Origin: Oxytricha trifallax | Taxonomy: Eukaryota; Ciliophora; Spirotrichea; Sporadotrichida; Oxytrichidae | Length of the DNA: 64,000 bases | Assembly: GCA_000711775.1 (NCBI GenBank) | Contig: ARYC01020292.1 | Span: 1-64,000 of the forward strand | Direction: 5' to 3' | Shown: positions 25,502-37,878 of the stretch, in pieces | Layout of the letters: each line of letters begins with the position of its first letter | How positions within the stretch are numbered: the first letter of the stretch is position 1 | The notes under the pieces: model-generated | Told to the model about the DNA's origin: nothing | Databases searched by the model: none | The model's input: the letters and a program-made list of their open reading frames with translations, nothing else | Made by a program: the position numbers and the translations under genes

Positions 25502-27751
25502 GAATGACGCCATCAAGGTCGCTTAGCGGCTCTGAATTTCTATGGAAATTTGTAAAAAGCAGATTATTTGTGGCAACTTTGAAACACTTTAAATCGAAAA
25601 AAGTTTAAGGTTTTTTTAAGGATTTTCTCGCTGCAGTTCTTATACTAGGGTAATATGCTATCAAGGAACACGATGACGCTACTTTGAGCTCGATCTGATT
25701 AATGCAAGCCGAGATATGAGGCTTCCTTGAAGCATCTTCTAACTTTCATAAAAGTTGATGCTTAGCAAATGGTGCTGACCCTTTCTGGGCAATGCGATGT
25801 GCATTCTGTCGATTTAATTGCTGAAACCTACGTTTTCGAGGGTCATTTACAAGAATATTGTAAGCGTGGCACTCGAGAATGACGCCATCAAGGTCGCTTA
25901 GCGGCTCTGAATTTCTATGGAAATTTGTAAAAAGCAGATTATTTGTGGCAACTTTGAAACACTTTAAATCGAAAAAAGTTTAAGGTTTTTTAAAGGATTT
26001 TCTCGCTGCAGTTCTTATACTAGGGTAATATGCTATCAAGGAACACGATGACGCTTCTTTGAGCTCGATCTGATTAATGCAAGCCGAGATATGAGCCTTC
26101 CTTGAAGCATCTTCTAACTTTCATAAAAGTTGATGCTTAGCAAATGGTGCTGACCCTTTCTGGGCAATGCGATGTGCATTCTGTCGATTTTATTGCTGAA
26201 ACCTACGTTTTCGAGGGTCATTTACATGAATACTGTAAGCGTGGCACTCGAGAATGACGCCATCAAGGTCGCTTAGCGGCTCTGAATTTCTATGGAAATT
26301 TGTAAAAAGCAGATTATTTGTGGCAACTTTGAAACACTTTAAATCGAAAAAAGTTTAAGGTTTTTTTAAGGATTTTCTCGCTGCAGTTCTTATACTAGGG
26401 TAATATGCTATCAAGGAACACGATGACGCTTCTTTGAGCTCGATTTAATTAATGCAAGCCGAGATATGAGCCATCCTTGAAGCATCTTCTAACTTTCATA
26501 AAAGTTGATGCTTAGCAAATGGTGCTGACCCTTTCTGGGCAATGCGATGTGCATTCTGTCGATTTAATTGCTGAAACCTACGTTTTCGAGGGTCATTTAC
26601 AAGAATACTGTAAGCGTGGCACTCGAGAATGACGCCATCAAGGTCGCTTAGCGGCTCTGAATTTCTATGGAAATTTGTAAAAAGCAGATTATTTGTGGCA
26701 ACTTTGAAACACTTTAAATCGAAAAAAGATTAAGGTTTTTTTAAGGATTTTCTCGCTGCAGTTCTTATACTAGGGTAATATGCTATCAAGGAACACGATG
26801 ACGCAACTTTGAGCTCGATCTGATTAATGCAAGCCGAGATATGAGGCTTCCTTGAAGCATCTTCTAACTTTCATAAAAGTTGATGCTTAGCAAATGGTGC
26901 TGACCCTTTCTGGGCAATGCGATGTGCATTCTGTCGATTTAATTGCTGAAACCTACGTTTTCGAGGGTCATTTACAAGAATACTGTAAGCGTGGCACTCG
27001 AGAATGACGCCATCAAGGTCGCTTAGCGGCTCTGAATTTCTATGGAAATTTGTAAAAAGCAGATTATTTGTGGCAACTTTGAAACACTTTAAATCGAAAA
27101 AAGATTAAGGTTTTTTTAAGGATTTTCTCGCTGCAGTTCTTATACTAGGGTAATATGCTATCAAGGAACACGATGACGCAACTTTGAGCTCGATCTGATT
27201 AATGCAAGCCGAGATATGAGGCATCCTTGAAGCATCTTCTAACTTTCATAAAAGTTGATGCTTAGCAAATGGTGCTGACCCTTTCTGGGCAATGCGATGT
27301 GCATTCTGTCGATTTAATTGCTGAAACCTACGTTTTCGAGGGTCATTTACAAGAATACTGTAAGCGCGGCACTCGAGAATGACGCCATCAAGGTCGCTTA
27401 GCGGCTCTGAATTTCTATGGAAATTTGTAAAAAGCAGATTATTTGTGGCAACTTTGAAACACTTTAAATCGAAAAAAGTTTAAGGTTTTTTAAAGGATTT
27501 TCTCGCTGCAGTTCTTATACTAGGGTAATATGCTATCAAGGAACACGATGACGCTTCTTTGAGCTCGATTTAATTAATGCAAGCCGAGATATGAGCCATC
27601 CTTGAAGCATCTTCTAACTTTCATAAAAGTTGATGCTTAGCAAATGGTGCTGACCCTTTCTGGGCAATGCGATGTGCATTCTGTCGATTTTATTGCTGAA
27701 ACCTACGTTTTCGAGGGTCATTTACATGAATACTGTAAGCGTGGCACTCGA
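25502..27751 (+). repeat. Satellite block, monomers 69-74
   Basis: Type A at 25502, near-B at 25877 (G196, T222), a mosaic at 26252 (T194 and GAGCCATCC on T116/A315), two minor-lineage copies at 26627 and 27002 (AAGATTAAGG with GCAACT), and a full B copy at 27377. The copy at 27002 has GCGCGG for GCGTGG near its 3' end. These two are the only adjacent pair of the GCAACT form in the window. Confidence 0.92.
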
Positions 27752-30368
27752 GAATGACGCCATCAAGGTCGCTTAGCGGCTCTGAATTTCTATGGAAATT
27801 TGTAAAAAGCAGATTATTTGTGGCAACTTTGAAACACTTTAAATCGAAAAAAGTTTAATGTTTTTTTAAGGATTTTCTCGCTGCAGTTCTTATACTAGGG
27901 TAATATGCTATCAAGGAACACGATGACGCTACTTTGAGCTCGATCTAATTAATGCAAGCCGAGATATGAGCCATCCTTGAAGCATCTTCTAACTTTCATA
28001 AAAGTTGATGCTTAGCAAATGGTGCTGACCCTTTCTGGGCAATGCCATGTGCATTCTGTCGATTTAATTGCTGAAACCTACGTTTTCGAGGGTCATTTAC
28101 AAGAATACTGTAAGCGTGGCACTCGAGAATGACGCCATCAAGGTCGCTTAGCGGCTCTGAATTTCTATGGAAATTTGTAAAAAGCAGATTATTTGTGGCA
28201 ACTTTGAAACACTTTAAATCGAAAAAAGTTTAAGGTTTTTTTAAGGATTTTCTCGCTGCAGTTCTTATACTAGGGTAATATGCTATCAAGGAACACGATG
28301 ACGCTACTTGAGCTCGATCTAATTAATGCAAGCCGAGATATGAGGCTTCCTTGAAGCATCTTCTAACTTTCATAAAAGTTGATGCTTAGCAAATGGTGCT
28401 GACCCTTTCTGGGCAATGCGATGTGCATTCTGTCGATTTAATTGCTGAAACCTACGTTTTCGAGGGTCATTTACAAGAATACTGTAAGCGTGGCACTCGA
28501 GAATGACGCCATCAAGGTCGCTTAGCGGCTCTGAATTTCTATGGAAATTTGTAAAAAGCAGATTATTTGTGGCAACTTTGAAACACTTTAAATCGAAAAA
28601 AGTTTAAGGTTTTTTAAAGGATTTTCTCGCTGCAGTTCTTATACTAGGGTAATATGCTATCAAGGAACACGATGACGCTACTTTGAGCTCGATCTAATTA
28701 ATGCAAGCCGAGATATGAGCCATCCTTGAAGCATCTTCTAACTTTCATAAAAGTTGATGCTTAGCAAATGGTGCTGACCCTTTCTGGGCAATGCCATGTG
28801 CATTCTGTCGATTTAATTGCTGAAACCTACGTTTTCGAGGGTCATTTACAAGAATACTGTAAGCGTGGCACTCGAGAATGACGCCATCAAGGTCGCTTAG
28901 CGGCTCTGAATTTCTATGGAAATTTGCAAAAAGCAGATTATTTGTGGAAACTTTGAAACACTTTAAATCGAAAAAAGTTTAAGGTTTTTTAAAGGATTTT
29001 CTCGCTGCAGTTCTTATACTAGGGTAATATGCTATCAAGGAACACGATGACGCTACTTTGAGCTCGATCTAATTAATGCAAGCCGAGATATGAGCCATCC
29101 TTGAAGCATCTTCTAACTTTCATAAAAGTTGATGCTTAGCAAATGGTGCTGACCCTTTCTGGGCAATGCGATGTGCATTCTGTCGATTTAATTGCTGAAA
29201 CCTACGTTTCGAGGGTCATTTACAAGAATACTGTAAGCGCGGCACTCGAGAATGACGCCATCAAGGTCGCTTAGCGGCTCTGAATTTCTATGGAAATTTG
29301 TAAAAAGCAGATTATTTGTGGCAACTTTGAAACACTTTAAATCGAAAAAAGTTTAAGGTTTTTTAAAGGATTTTCTCGCTGCAGTTCTTATACTAGGGTA
29401 ATATGCTATCAAGGAACACGATGACGCTACTTTGAGCTCGATCTAATTAATGCAAGCCGAGATATGACCCATCCTGAAGCATCCTCTAATTTCATAAAAG
29501 TTGATGCTTAGCAAATGGTGCTGACCCTTTCTGGGCAATGCGATGTGCATTCTGTCGATTTAATTGCTGAAACCTACGTTTTCGAGGGTCATTTACAAGA
29601 ATACTGTAAGCGTGGCACTCGAGAATGACGCCATCAAGGTCGCTTAGCGGCTCTGAATTTCTATGGAAATTTGTAAAAAGCAGATTATTTGTGGCAACTT
29701 TGAAACACTTTAAATCGAAAAAAGTTTAAGGTTTTTTTAAGGATTTTCTCGCTGCAGTTCTTATACTAGGGTAATATGTATCAAGGAACCGATGACGCAA
29801 CTTTGAGCTCGATCTAATTAATGCAAGCCGAGATATGAGGCATCCTTGAAGCATCTTCTAACTTTCATAAAAGTTGATGCTTAGCAAATGGTGCTGACCC
29901 TTTCTGGGCAATGCCATGTGCATTCTGTCGATTTAATTGCTGAAACCTACGTTTTCGAGGGTCATTTACAAGAATACTGTAAGCGTGGCACTCGAGAATG
30001 ACGCCATCAAGGTCGCTTAGCGGCTCTGAATTTCTATGGAAATTTGTAAAAAGCAGATTATTTGTGGCAACTTTGAAACACTTTAAATCGAAAAAAGATT
30101 AAGGTTTTTTTAAGGATTTTCTCGCTGCAGTTCTTATACTAGGGTAATATGCTATCAAGGAACACGATGACGCAACTTTGAGCTCGATCTGATTAATGCA
30201 AGCCGAGATATGAGGCTTCCTTGGCATCTTCTAACTTTCATAAAAGTTGATGCTTAGCAAATGGTGCTGACCCTTTCTGGGCAATGCGATGTGCATTCTC
30301 TCGATTTAATTGCTGAAACATACGTTTTCGAGGGTCATTTACAAGAATATTGTAAGCGTGGCACTCGA
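27752..30368 (+). repeat. Degenerate patch 2, monomers 75-81
   Basis: Seven consecutive monomers, none of standard B type. Five are short (28127, 28876, 29250, 29623 and 29996; 373-374 bp). Three (28501, 28876 and 29250) share A116 with an otherwise A-like unit carrying GAGCCATCC or a derivative. The copy at 29250 has GACCCATCC and CCTCTAATTTC; that at 29996 has CCTTGGCATC, TTCTCTCGAT and AAACATACG, which match the copy at 16116. The CATGTG variant near position 297 occurs in three of the seven. This is the most divergent stretch in the window. Confidence 0.9.
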
Positions 30369-32993
30369 GAATGACGCCATCAAGGTCGCTTAGCGGCTCT
30401 GAATTTCTATGGAAATTTGTAAAAAGCAGATTATTTGTGGCAACTTTGAAACACTTTAAATCGAAAAAAGTTTAAGGTTTTTTTAAGGATTTTCTCGCTG
30501 CAGTTCTTATACTAGGGTAATATGCTATCAAGGAACACGATGACGCTTCTTTGAGCTCGATCTGATTAATGCAAGCCGAGATATGAGGCTTCCTTGAAGC
30601 ATCTTCTAACTTTCATAAAAGTTGATGCTTAGCAAATGGTGCTGACCCTTTCTGGGCAATGCGATGTGCATTCTGTCGATTTAATTGCTGAAACCTACGT
30701 TTTCGAGGGTCATTTACAAGAATACTGTAAGCGTGGCACTCGAGAATGACGCCATCAAGGTCGCTTAGCGGCTCTGAATTTCTATGGAAATTTGTAAAAA
30801 GCAGATTATTTGTGGCAACTTTGAAACACTTTAAATCGAAAAAAGTTTAACGTTTTTTTAAGGATTTTCTCGCTGCAGTTCTTATACTAGGGTAATATGC
30901 TATCAAGGAACACGATGACGCTACTTTGAGCTCGATCTAATTAATGCAAGCCGAGATATGAGGCTTCCTTGAAGCATCTTCTAACTTTCATAAAAGTTGA
31001 TTCTTAGCAAATGGTGCTGACCCTTTCTGGGCAATGCGATGTTCATTCTGTCGATTTAATTGCTGAAACCTACGTTTTCGAGGGTCATTTACAAGAATAC
31101 TGTAAGCGTGGCACTCGAGAATGACGCCATCAAGGTCGCTTAGCGGCTCTGAATTTCTATGGAAATTTGTAAAAAGCAGATTATTTGTGGCAACTTTGAA
31201 ACACTTTAAATCGAAAAAAGTTTAAGGTTTTTTAAAGGATTTTCTCGCTGCAGTTCTTATACTAGGGTAATATGCTATCAAGGAACACGATGACGCTTCT
31301 TTGAGCTCGATTTAATTAATGCAAGCCGAGATATGAGCCATCCTTGAAGCATCTTCTAACTTTCATAAAAGTTGATGCTTAGCAAATGGTGCTGACCCTT
31401 TCTGGGCAATGCGATGTGCATTCTGTCGATTTTATTGCTGAAACCTACGTTTTCGAGGGTCATTTACATGAATACTGTAAGCGTGGCACTCGAGAATGAC
31501 GCCATCAAGGTCGCTTAGCGGCTCTGAATTTCTATGGAAATTTGTAAAAAGCAGATTATTTGTGGCAACTTTGAAACACTTTAAATCGAAAAAAGTTTAA
31601 GGTTTTTTTAAGGATTTTCTCGCTGCAGTTCTTATACTAGGGTAATATGCTATCAAGGAACACGATGACGCTTCTTTGAGCTCGATCTGATTAATGCAAG
31701 CCGAGATATGAGGCTTCCTTGAAGCATCTTCTAACTTTCATAAAAGTTGATGCTTAGCAAATGGTGCTGACCCTTTCTGGGCAATGCGATGTGCATTCTG
31801 TCGATTTAATTGCTGAGACCTACGTTTTCGAGGGTCATTTACAAGAATACTGTAAGCGTGGCACTCGAGAATGACGCCATCAAGGTCGCTTAGCGGCTCT
31901 GAATTTCTATGGAAATTTGTAAAAAGCAGATTATTTGTGGCAACTTTGAAACACTTTAAATCGAAAAAAGTTTAAGGTTTTTTAAAGGATTTTCTCGCTG
32001 CAGTTCTTATACTAGGGTAATATGCTATCAAGGAACACGATGACGCTTCTTTGAGCTCGATTTAATTAATGCAAGCCGAGATATGAGCCATCCTTGAAGC
32101 ATCTTCTAACTTTCATAAAAGTTGATGCTTAGCAAATGGTGCTGACCCTTTCTGGGCAATGCGATGTGCATTCTGTCGATTTTATTGCTGAAACCTACGT
32201 TTTCGAGGGTCATTTACATGAATACTGTAAGCGTGGCACTCGAGAATGACGCCATCAAGGTCGCTTAGCGGCTCTGAATTTCTATGGAAATTTGTAAAAA
32301 GCAGATTATTTTTGGCAACTTTGAAACACTTTAAATCGAAAAAAGTTTAAGGTTTTTTTAAGGATTTTCTCGCTGCAGTTCTTATACTAGGGTAATATGC
32401 TATCAAGGAACACGATGACGCTACTTTGAGCTCGATCTGATTAATGCAAGCCGAGATATGAGGCTTCCTTGAATCATCTTCTAACTTTCATAAAGGTTGA
32501 TGCTTAGCAAATGGTGCTGACCCTTTCTGGGCAATGCGATGTGCATTCTGTCGATTTAATTGCTGAAACCTACGTTTTCGAGGGTCATTTACAATAATAC
32601 TGTAAGCGTGGCACTCGAGAATGACGCCATCAAGGTCGCTTAGCGGCTCTGAATTTCTATGGAAATTTGTAAAAAGCAGATTATTTTTGGCAACTTTGAA
32701 ACACTTTAAATCGAAAAAAGTTTAAGGTTTTTTTAAGGATTTTCTCGCTGCAGTTCTTATACTAGGGTAATATGCTATCAAGGAACACGATGACGCTACT
32801 TTGAGCTCGATCTGATTTATGCAAGCCGAGATATGAGGCTTCCTTGAAGCATCTTCTAACTTTCATAAAAGTTGATGCTTAGCAAATGGTGCTGACCCTT
32901 TCTGGGCAATGCCATGTGCATTCTGTCGATTTAATTGCTGAAACCTACGTTTTCGAGGGTCATTTACAAGAATACTGTAAGCGTGGCACTCGA
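30369..32993 (+). repeat. Satellite block, monomers 82-88
   Basis: Type A and B mixed: B at 31119 and 31869. The copy at 30744 has TTTAACG, GATTCTT and GTTCATT. The copy at 32244 reads identical to that at 24374, 7,870 bp upstream (TTTTTGG, AATCATC, AAAGGTT and AATAAT). The copy at 32619 also has TTTTTGG, plus GATTTATGC, a variant shared with the copies at 376, 35250 and 37504. Confidence 0.92.
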
Positions 32994-35249
32994 GAATGAC
33001 GCCATCAAGGTCGCTTAGCGGCTCTGAATTTCTATGGAAATTTGTAAAAAGCAGATTATTTGTGGCAACTTTGAAACACTTTAAATCGAAAAAAGTTTAA
33101 GGTTTTTTAAAGGATTTTCTCGCTGCAGTTCTTATACTAGGGTAATATGCTATCAAGGAACACGATGACGCTTCTTTGAGCTCGATTTAATTAATGCAAG
33201 CCGAGATATGAGCCATCCTTGAAGCATCTTCTAACTTTCATAAAAGTTGATGCTTAGCAAATGGTGCTGACCCTTTCTGGGCAATGCGATGTGCATTCTG
33301 TCGATTTTATTGCTGAAACCTACGTTTTCGAGGGTCATTTACATGAATACTGTAAGCGTGGCACTCGAGAATGACGCCATCAAGGTCGCTTAGCGGCTCT
33401 GAATTTCTATGGAAATTTGTAAAAAGCAGATTATTTGTGGCAACTTTGAAACACTTTAAATCGAAAAAAGTTTAAGGTTTTTTAAAGGATTTTCTCGCTG
33501 CAGTTCTTATACTAGGGTAATATGCTATCAAGGAACACGATGACGCTTCTTTGAGCTCGATTTAATTAATGCAAGCCGAGATATGAGCCATCCTTGAAGC
33601 ATCTTCTAACTTTCATAAAAGTTGATGCTTAGCAAATGGTGCTGACCCTTTCTGGGCAATGCGATGTGCATTCTGTCGATTTTATTGCTGAAACCTACGT
33701 TTTCGAGGGTCATTTACATGAATACTGTAAGCGTGGCACTCGAGAATGACGCCATCAAGGTCGCTTAGCGGCTCTGAATTTCTATGGAAATTTGTAAAAA
33801 AGCAGATTATTTGTGGCAACTTTGAAACACTTTAAATCGAAAAAAGTTTAAGGTTTTTTAAAGGATTTTCTCGCTGCAGTTCTTATACTAGGGTAATATG
33901 CTATCAAGGAACACGATGACGCTTCTTTGAGCTCGATTTAATTAATGCAAGCCGAGATATGAGCCATCCTTGAAGCATCTTCTAACTTTCATAAAAGTTG
34001 ATGCTTAGCAAATGGTGCTGACCCTTTCTGGGCAATGCGATGTGCATTCTGTCGATTTTATTGCTGAAACCTACGTTTTCGAGGGTCATTTACATGAATA
34101 CTGTAAGCGTGGCACTCGAGAATGACGCCATCAAGGTCGCTTAGCGGGCTGCTGAATTTTCTAATGGAAATTTGTAAAAAGCAGATTTATTTGTGGCAAC
34201 TTTGAAACACTTTAAATCGAAAAAAGTTTAAGGTTTTTTAAAGGATTTTCTCGCTGCAGTTCTTATACTAGGGTAATATGCTATCAAGGAACACGATGAC
34301 GCTTCTTTGAGCTCGATTTAATTAATGCAAGCCGAGATATGAGCCATCCTTGAAGCATCTTCTAACTTTCATAAAAGTTGATGCTTAGCAAATGGTGCTG
34401 ACCCTTTCTGGGCAATGCGATGTGCATTCTGTCGATTTTATTGCTGAAACCTACGTTTTCGAGGGTCATTTACATGAATACTGTAAGCGTGGCACTCGAG
34501 AATGACGCCATCAAGGTCGCTTAGCGGCTCTGAATTTCTATGGAAATTTGTAAAAAGCAGATTATTTGTGGCAACTTTGAAACACTTTAAATCGAAAAAA
34601 GTTTAAGGTTTTTTAAAGGATTTTCTCGCTGCAGTTCTTATACTAGGGTAATATGCTATCAAGGAACACGATGACGCTTCTTTGAGCTCGATTTAATTAA
34701 TGCAAGCCGAGATATGAGCCATCCTTGAAGCATCTTCTAACTTTCATAAAAGTTGATGCTTAGCAAATGGTGCTGACCCTTTCTGGGCAATGCGATGTGC
34801 ATTCTGTCGATTTTATTGCTGAAACCTACGTTTTCGAGGGTCATTTACATGAATACTGTAAGCGTGGCACTCGAGAATGACGCCATCAAGGTCGCTTAGC
34901 GGCTCTGAATTTCTATGGAAATTTGTAAAAAGCAGATTATTTGTGGCAACTTTGAAACACTTTAAATCGAAAAAAGTTTAAGGTTTTTTAAAGGATTTTC
35001 TCGCTGCAGTTCTTATACTAGGGTAATATGCTATCAAGGAACACGATGACGCTTCTTTGAGCTCGATTTAATTAATGCAAGCCGAGATATGAGCCATCCT
35101 TGAAGCATCTTCTAACTTTCATAAAAGTTGATGCTTAGCAAATGGTGCTGACCCTTTCTGGGCAATGCGATGTGCATTCTGTCGATTTTATTGCTGAAAC
35201 CTACGTTTTCGAGGGTCATTTACATGAATACTGTAAGCGTGGCACTCGA
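32994..35249 (+). repeat. Run of six type B monomers
   Basis: Monomers start at 32994, 33369, 33744, 34120, 34500 and 34875. All carry the full B set. The copy at 33744 has one extra A in the A tract near 33797. The copy at 34120 is 380 bp, with five added bases spread over 34145-34190 (GCGGGCTGCTG, ATTTTCTAATGG and GATTTATTTG). The body of each monomer beyond position 70 is unchanged. Together with 35625-37503 this is the densest B region in the window. Confidence 0.93.
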
Positions 35250-37878
35250 GAATGACGCCATCAAGGTCGCTTAGCGGCTCTGAATTTCTATGGAAATTTG
35301 TAAAAAGCAGATTATTTGTGGCAACTTTGAAACACTTTAAATCGAAAAACGTTTAAGGTTTTTTTAAGGATTTTCTCGCTGCAGTTCTTATACTAGGGTA
35401 ATATGCTATCAAGGAACACGATGACGCTACTTTGAGCTCGATCTGATTTATGCAAGCCGAGATATGAGGCTTCCTTGAAGCATCTTCTAACTTTCATAAA
35501 AGTTGATGCTTAGCAAATGGTGCTGACCCTTTCTGGGCAATGCGATGTGCATTCTGTCGATTTAATTGCTGAGACCTACGTTTTCGAGGGTCATTTACAA
35601 GAATACTGTAAGCGTGGCACTCGAGAATGACGCCATCAAGGTCGCTTAGCGGCTCTGAATTTCTATGGAAATTTGTAAAAAGCAGATTATTTGTGGCAAC
35701 TTTGAAACACTTTAAATCGAAAAAAGTTTAAGGTTTTTTAAAGGATTTTCTCGCTGCAGTTCTTATACTAGGGTAATATGCTATCAAGGAACACGATGAC
35801 GCTTCTTTGAGCTCGATTTAATTAATGCAAGCCGAGATATGAGCCATCCTTGAAGCATCTTCTAACTTTCATAAAAGTTGATGCTTAGCAAATGGTGCTG
35901 ACCCTTTCTGGGCAATGCGATGTGCATTCTGTCGATTTTATTGCTGAAACCTACGTTTTCGAGGGTCATTTACATGAATACTGTAAGCGTGGCACTCGAG
36001 AATGACGCCATCAAGGTCGCTTAGCGGCTCTGAATTTCTATGGAAATTTGTAAAAAGCAGATTATTTGTGGCAACTTTGAAACACTTTAAATCGAAAAAA
36101 GTTTAAGGTTTTTTAAAGGATTTTCTCGCTGCAGTTCTTATACTAGGGTAATATGCTATCAAGGAACACGATGACGCTTCTTTGAGCTCGATTTAATTAA
36201 TGCAAGCCGAGATATGAGCCATCCTTGAAGCATCTTCTAACTTTCATAAAAGTTGATGCTTAGCAAATGGTGCTGACCCTTTCTGGGCAATGCGATGTGC
36301 ATTCTGTCGATTTTATTGCTGAAACCTACGTTTTCGAGGGTCATTTACATGAATACTGTAAGCGTGGCACTCGAGAATGACGCCATCAAGGTCGCTTAGC
36401 GAGCTCTGAAATTTCTATGGAAATTTGTAAGAAAGCAGATTATTTGTGGCAACTTTGAAACACTTTAAATCGAAAAAAGTTTAAGGTTTTTTAAAGGATT
36501 TTCTCGCTGCAGTTCTTATACTAGGGTAATATGCTATCAAGGAACACGATGACGCTTCTTTGAGCTCGATTTAATTAATGCAAGCCGAGATATGAGCCAT
36601 CCTTGAAGCATCTTCTAACTTTCATAAAAGTTGATGCTTAGCAAATGGTGCTGACCCTTTCTGGGCAATGCGATGTGCATTCTGTCGATTTTATTGCTGA
36701 AACCTACGTTTTCGAGGGTCATTTACATGAATACTGTAAGCGTGGCACTCGAGAATGACGCCATCAAGGTCGCTTAGCGGCTCTGAAATTTCTATGGAAA
36801 TTTGTAAAAAGCAGATTATTTGTGGCAACTTTGAAACACTTTAAATCGAAAAAAGTTTAAGGTTTTTTAAAGGATTTTCTCGCTGCAGTTCTTATACTAG
36901 GGTAATATGCTATCAAGGAACACGATGACGCTTCTTTGAGCTCGATTTAATTAATGCAAGCCGAGATATGAGCCATCCTTGAAGCATCTTCTAACTTTCA
37001 TAAAAGTTGATGCTTAGCAAATGGTGCTGACCCTTTCTGGGCAATGCGATGTGCATTCTGTCGATTTTATTGCTGAAACCTACGTTTTCGAGGGTCATTT
37101 ACATGAATACTGTAAGCGTGGCACTCGAGAATGACGCCATCAAGGTCGCTTAGCGGCTCTGAATTTCTATGGAAATTTGTAAAAAGCAGATTATTTGTGG
37201 CAACTTTGAAACACTTTAAATCGAAAAAAGTTTAAGGTTTTTTAAAGGATTTTCTCGCTGCAGTTCTTATACTAGGGTAATATGCTATCAAGGAACACGA
37301 TGACGCTTCTTTGAGCTCGATTTAATTAATGCAAGCCGAGATATGAGCCATCCTTGAAGCATCTTCTAACTTTCATAAAAGTTGATGCTTAGCAAATGGT
37401 GCTGACCCTTTCTGGGCAATGCGATGTGCATTCTGTCGATTTTATTGCTGAAACCTACGTTTTCGAGGGTCATTTACATGAATACTGTAAGCGTGGCACT
37501 CGAGAATGACGCCATCAAGGTCGCTTAGCGGCTCTGAATTTCTATGGAAATTTGTAAAAAGCAGATTATTTGTGGCAACTTTGAAACACTTTAAATCGAA
37601 AAACGTTTAAGGTTTTTTTAAGGATTTTCTCGCTGCAGTTCTTATACTAGGGTAATATGCTATCAAGGAACACGATGACGCTACTTTGAGCTCGATCTGA
37701 TTTATGCAAGCCGAGATATGAGGCTTCCTTGAAGCATCTTCTAACTTTCATAAAAGTTGATGCTTAGCAAATGGTGCTGACCCTTTCTGGGCAATGCGAT
37801 GTGCATTCTGTCGATTTAATTGCTGAAACCTACGTTTTCGAGGGTCATTTACAAGAATACTGTAAGCGTGGCACTCGA
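35250..37878 (+). repeat. Five type B monomers flanked by C101 type A copies
   Basis: The copies at 35250 and 37504 are both type A with C101 and GATTTATGC and differ at GAGACC versus GAAACC. Between them lie five B copies (35625, 36000, 36375, 36753 and 37129). The copy at 36375 is 378 bp (GCGAGCTCTGAAATTTC and GTAAGAAAGC), and that at 36753 is 376 bp (CTGAAATTTC). The near-matching flanks suggest that B copies expanded between two descendants of one A monomer, or that the flank was duplicated along with them; this is inference. Confidence 0.92.
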
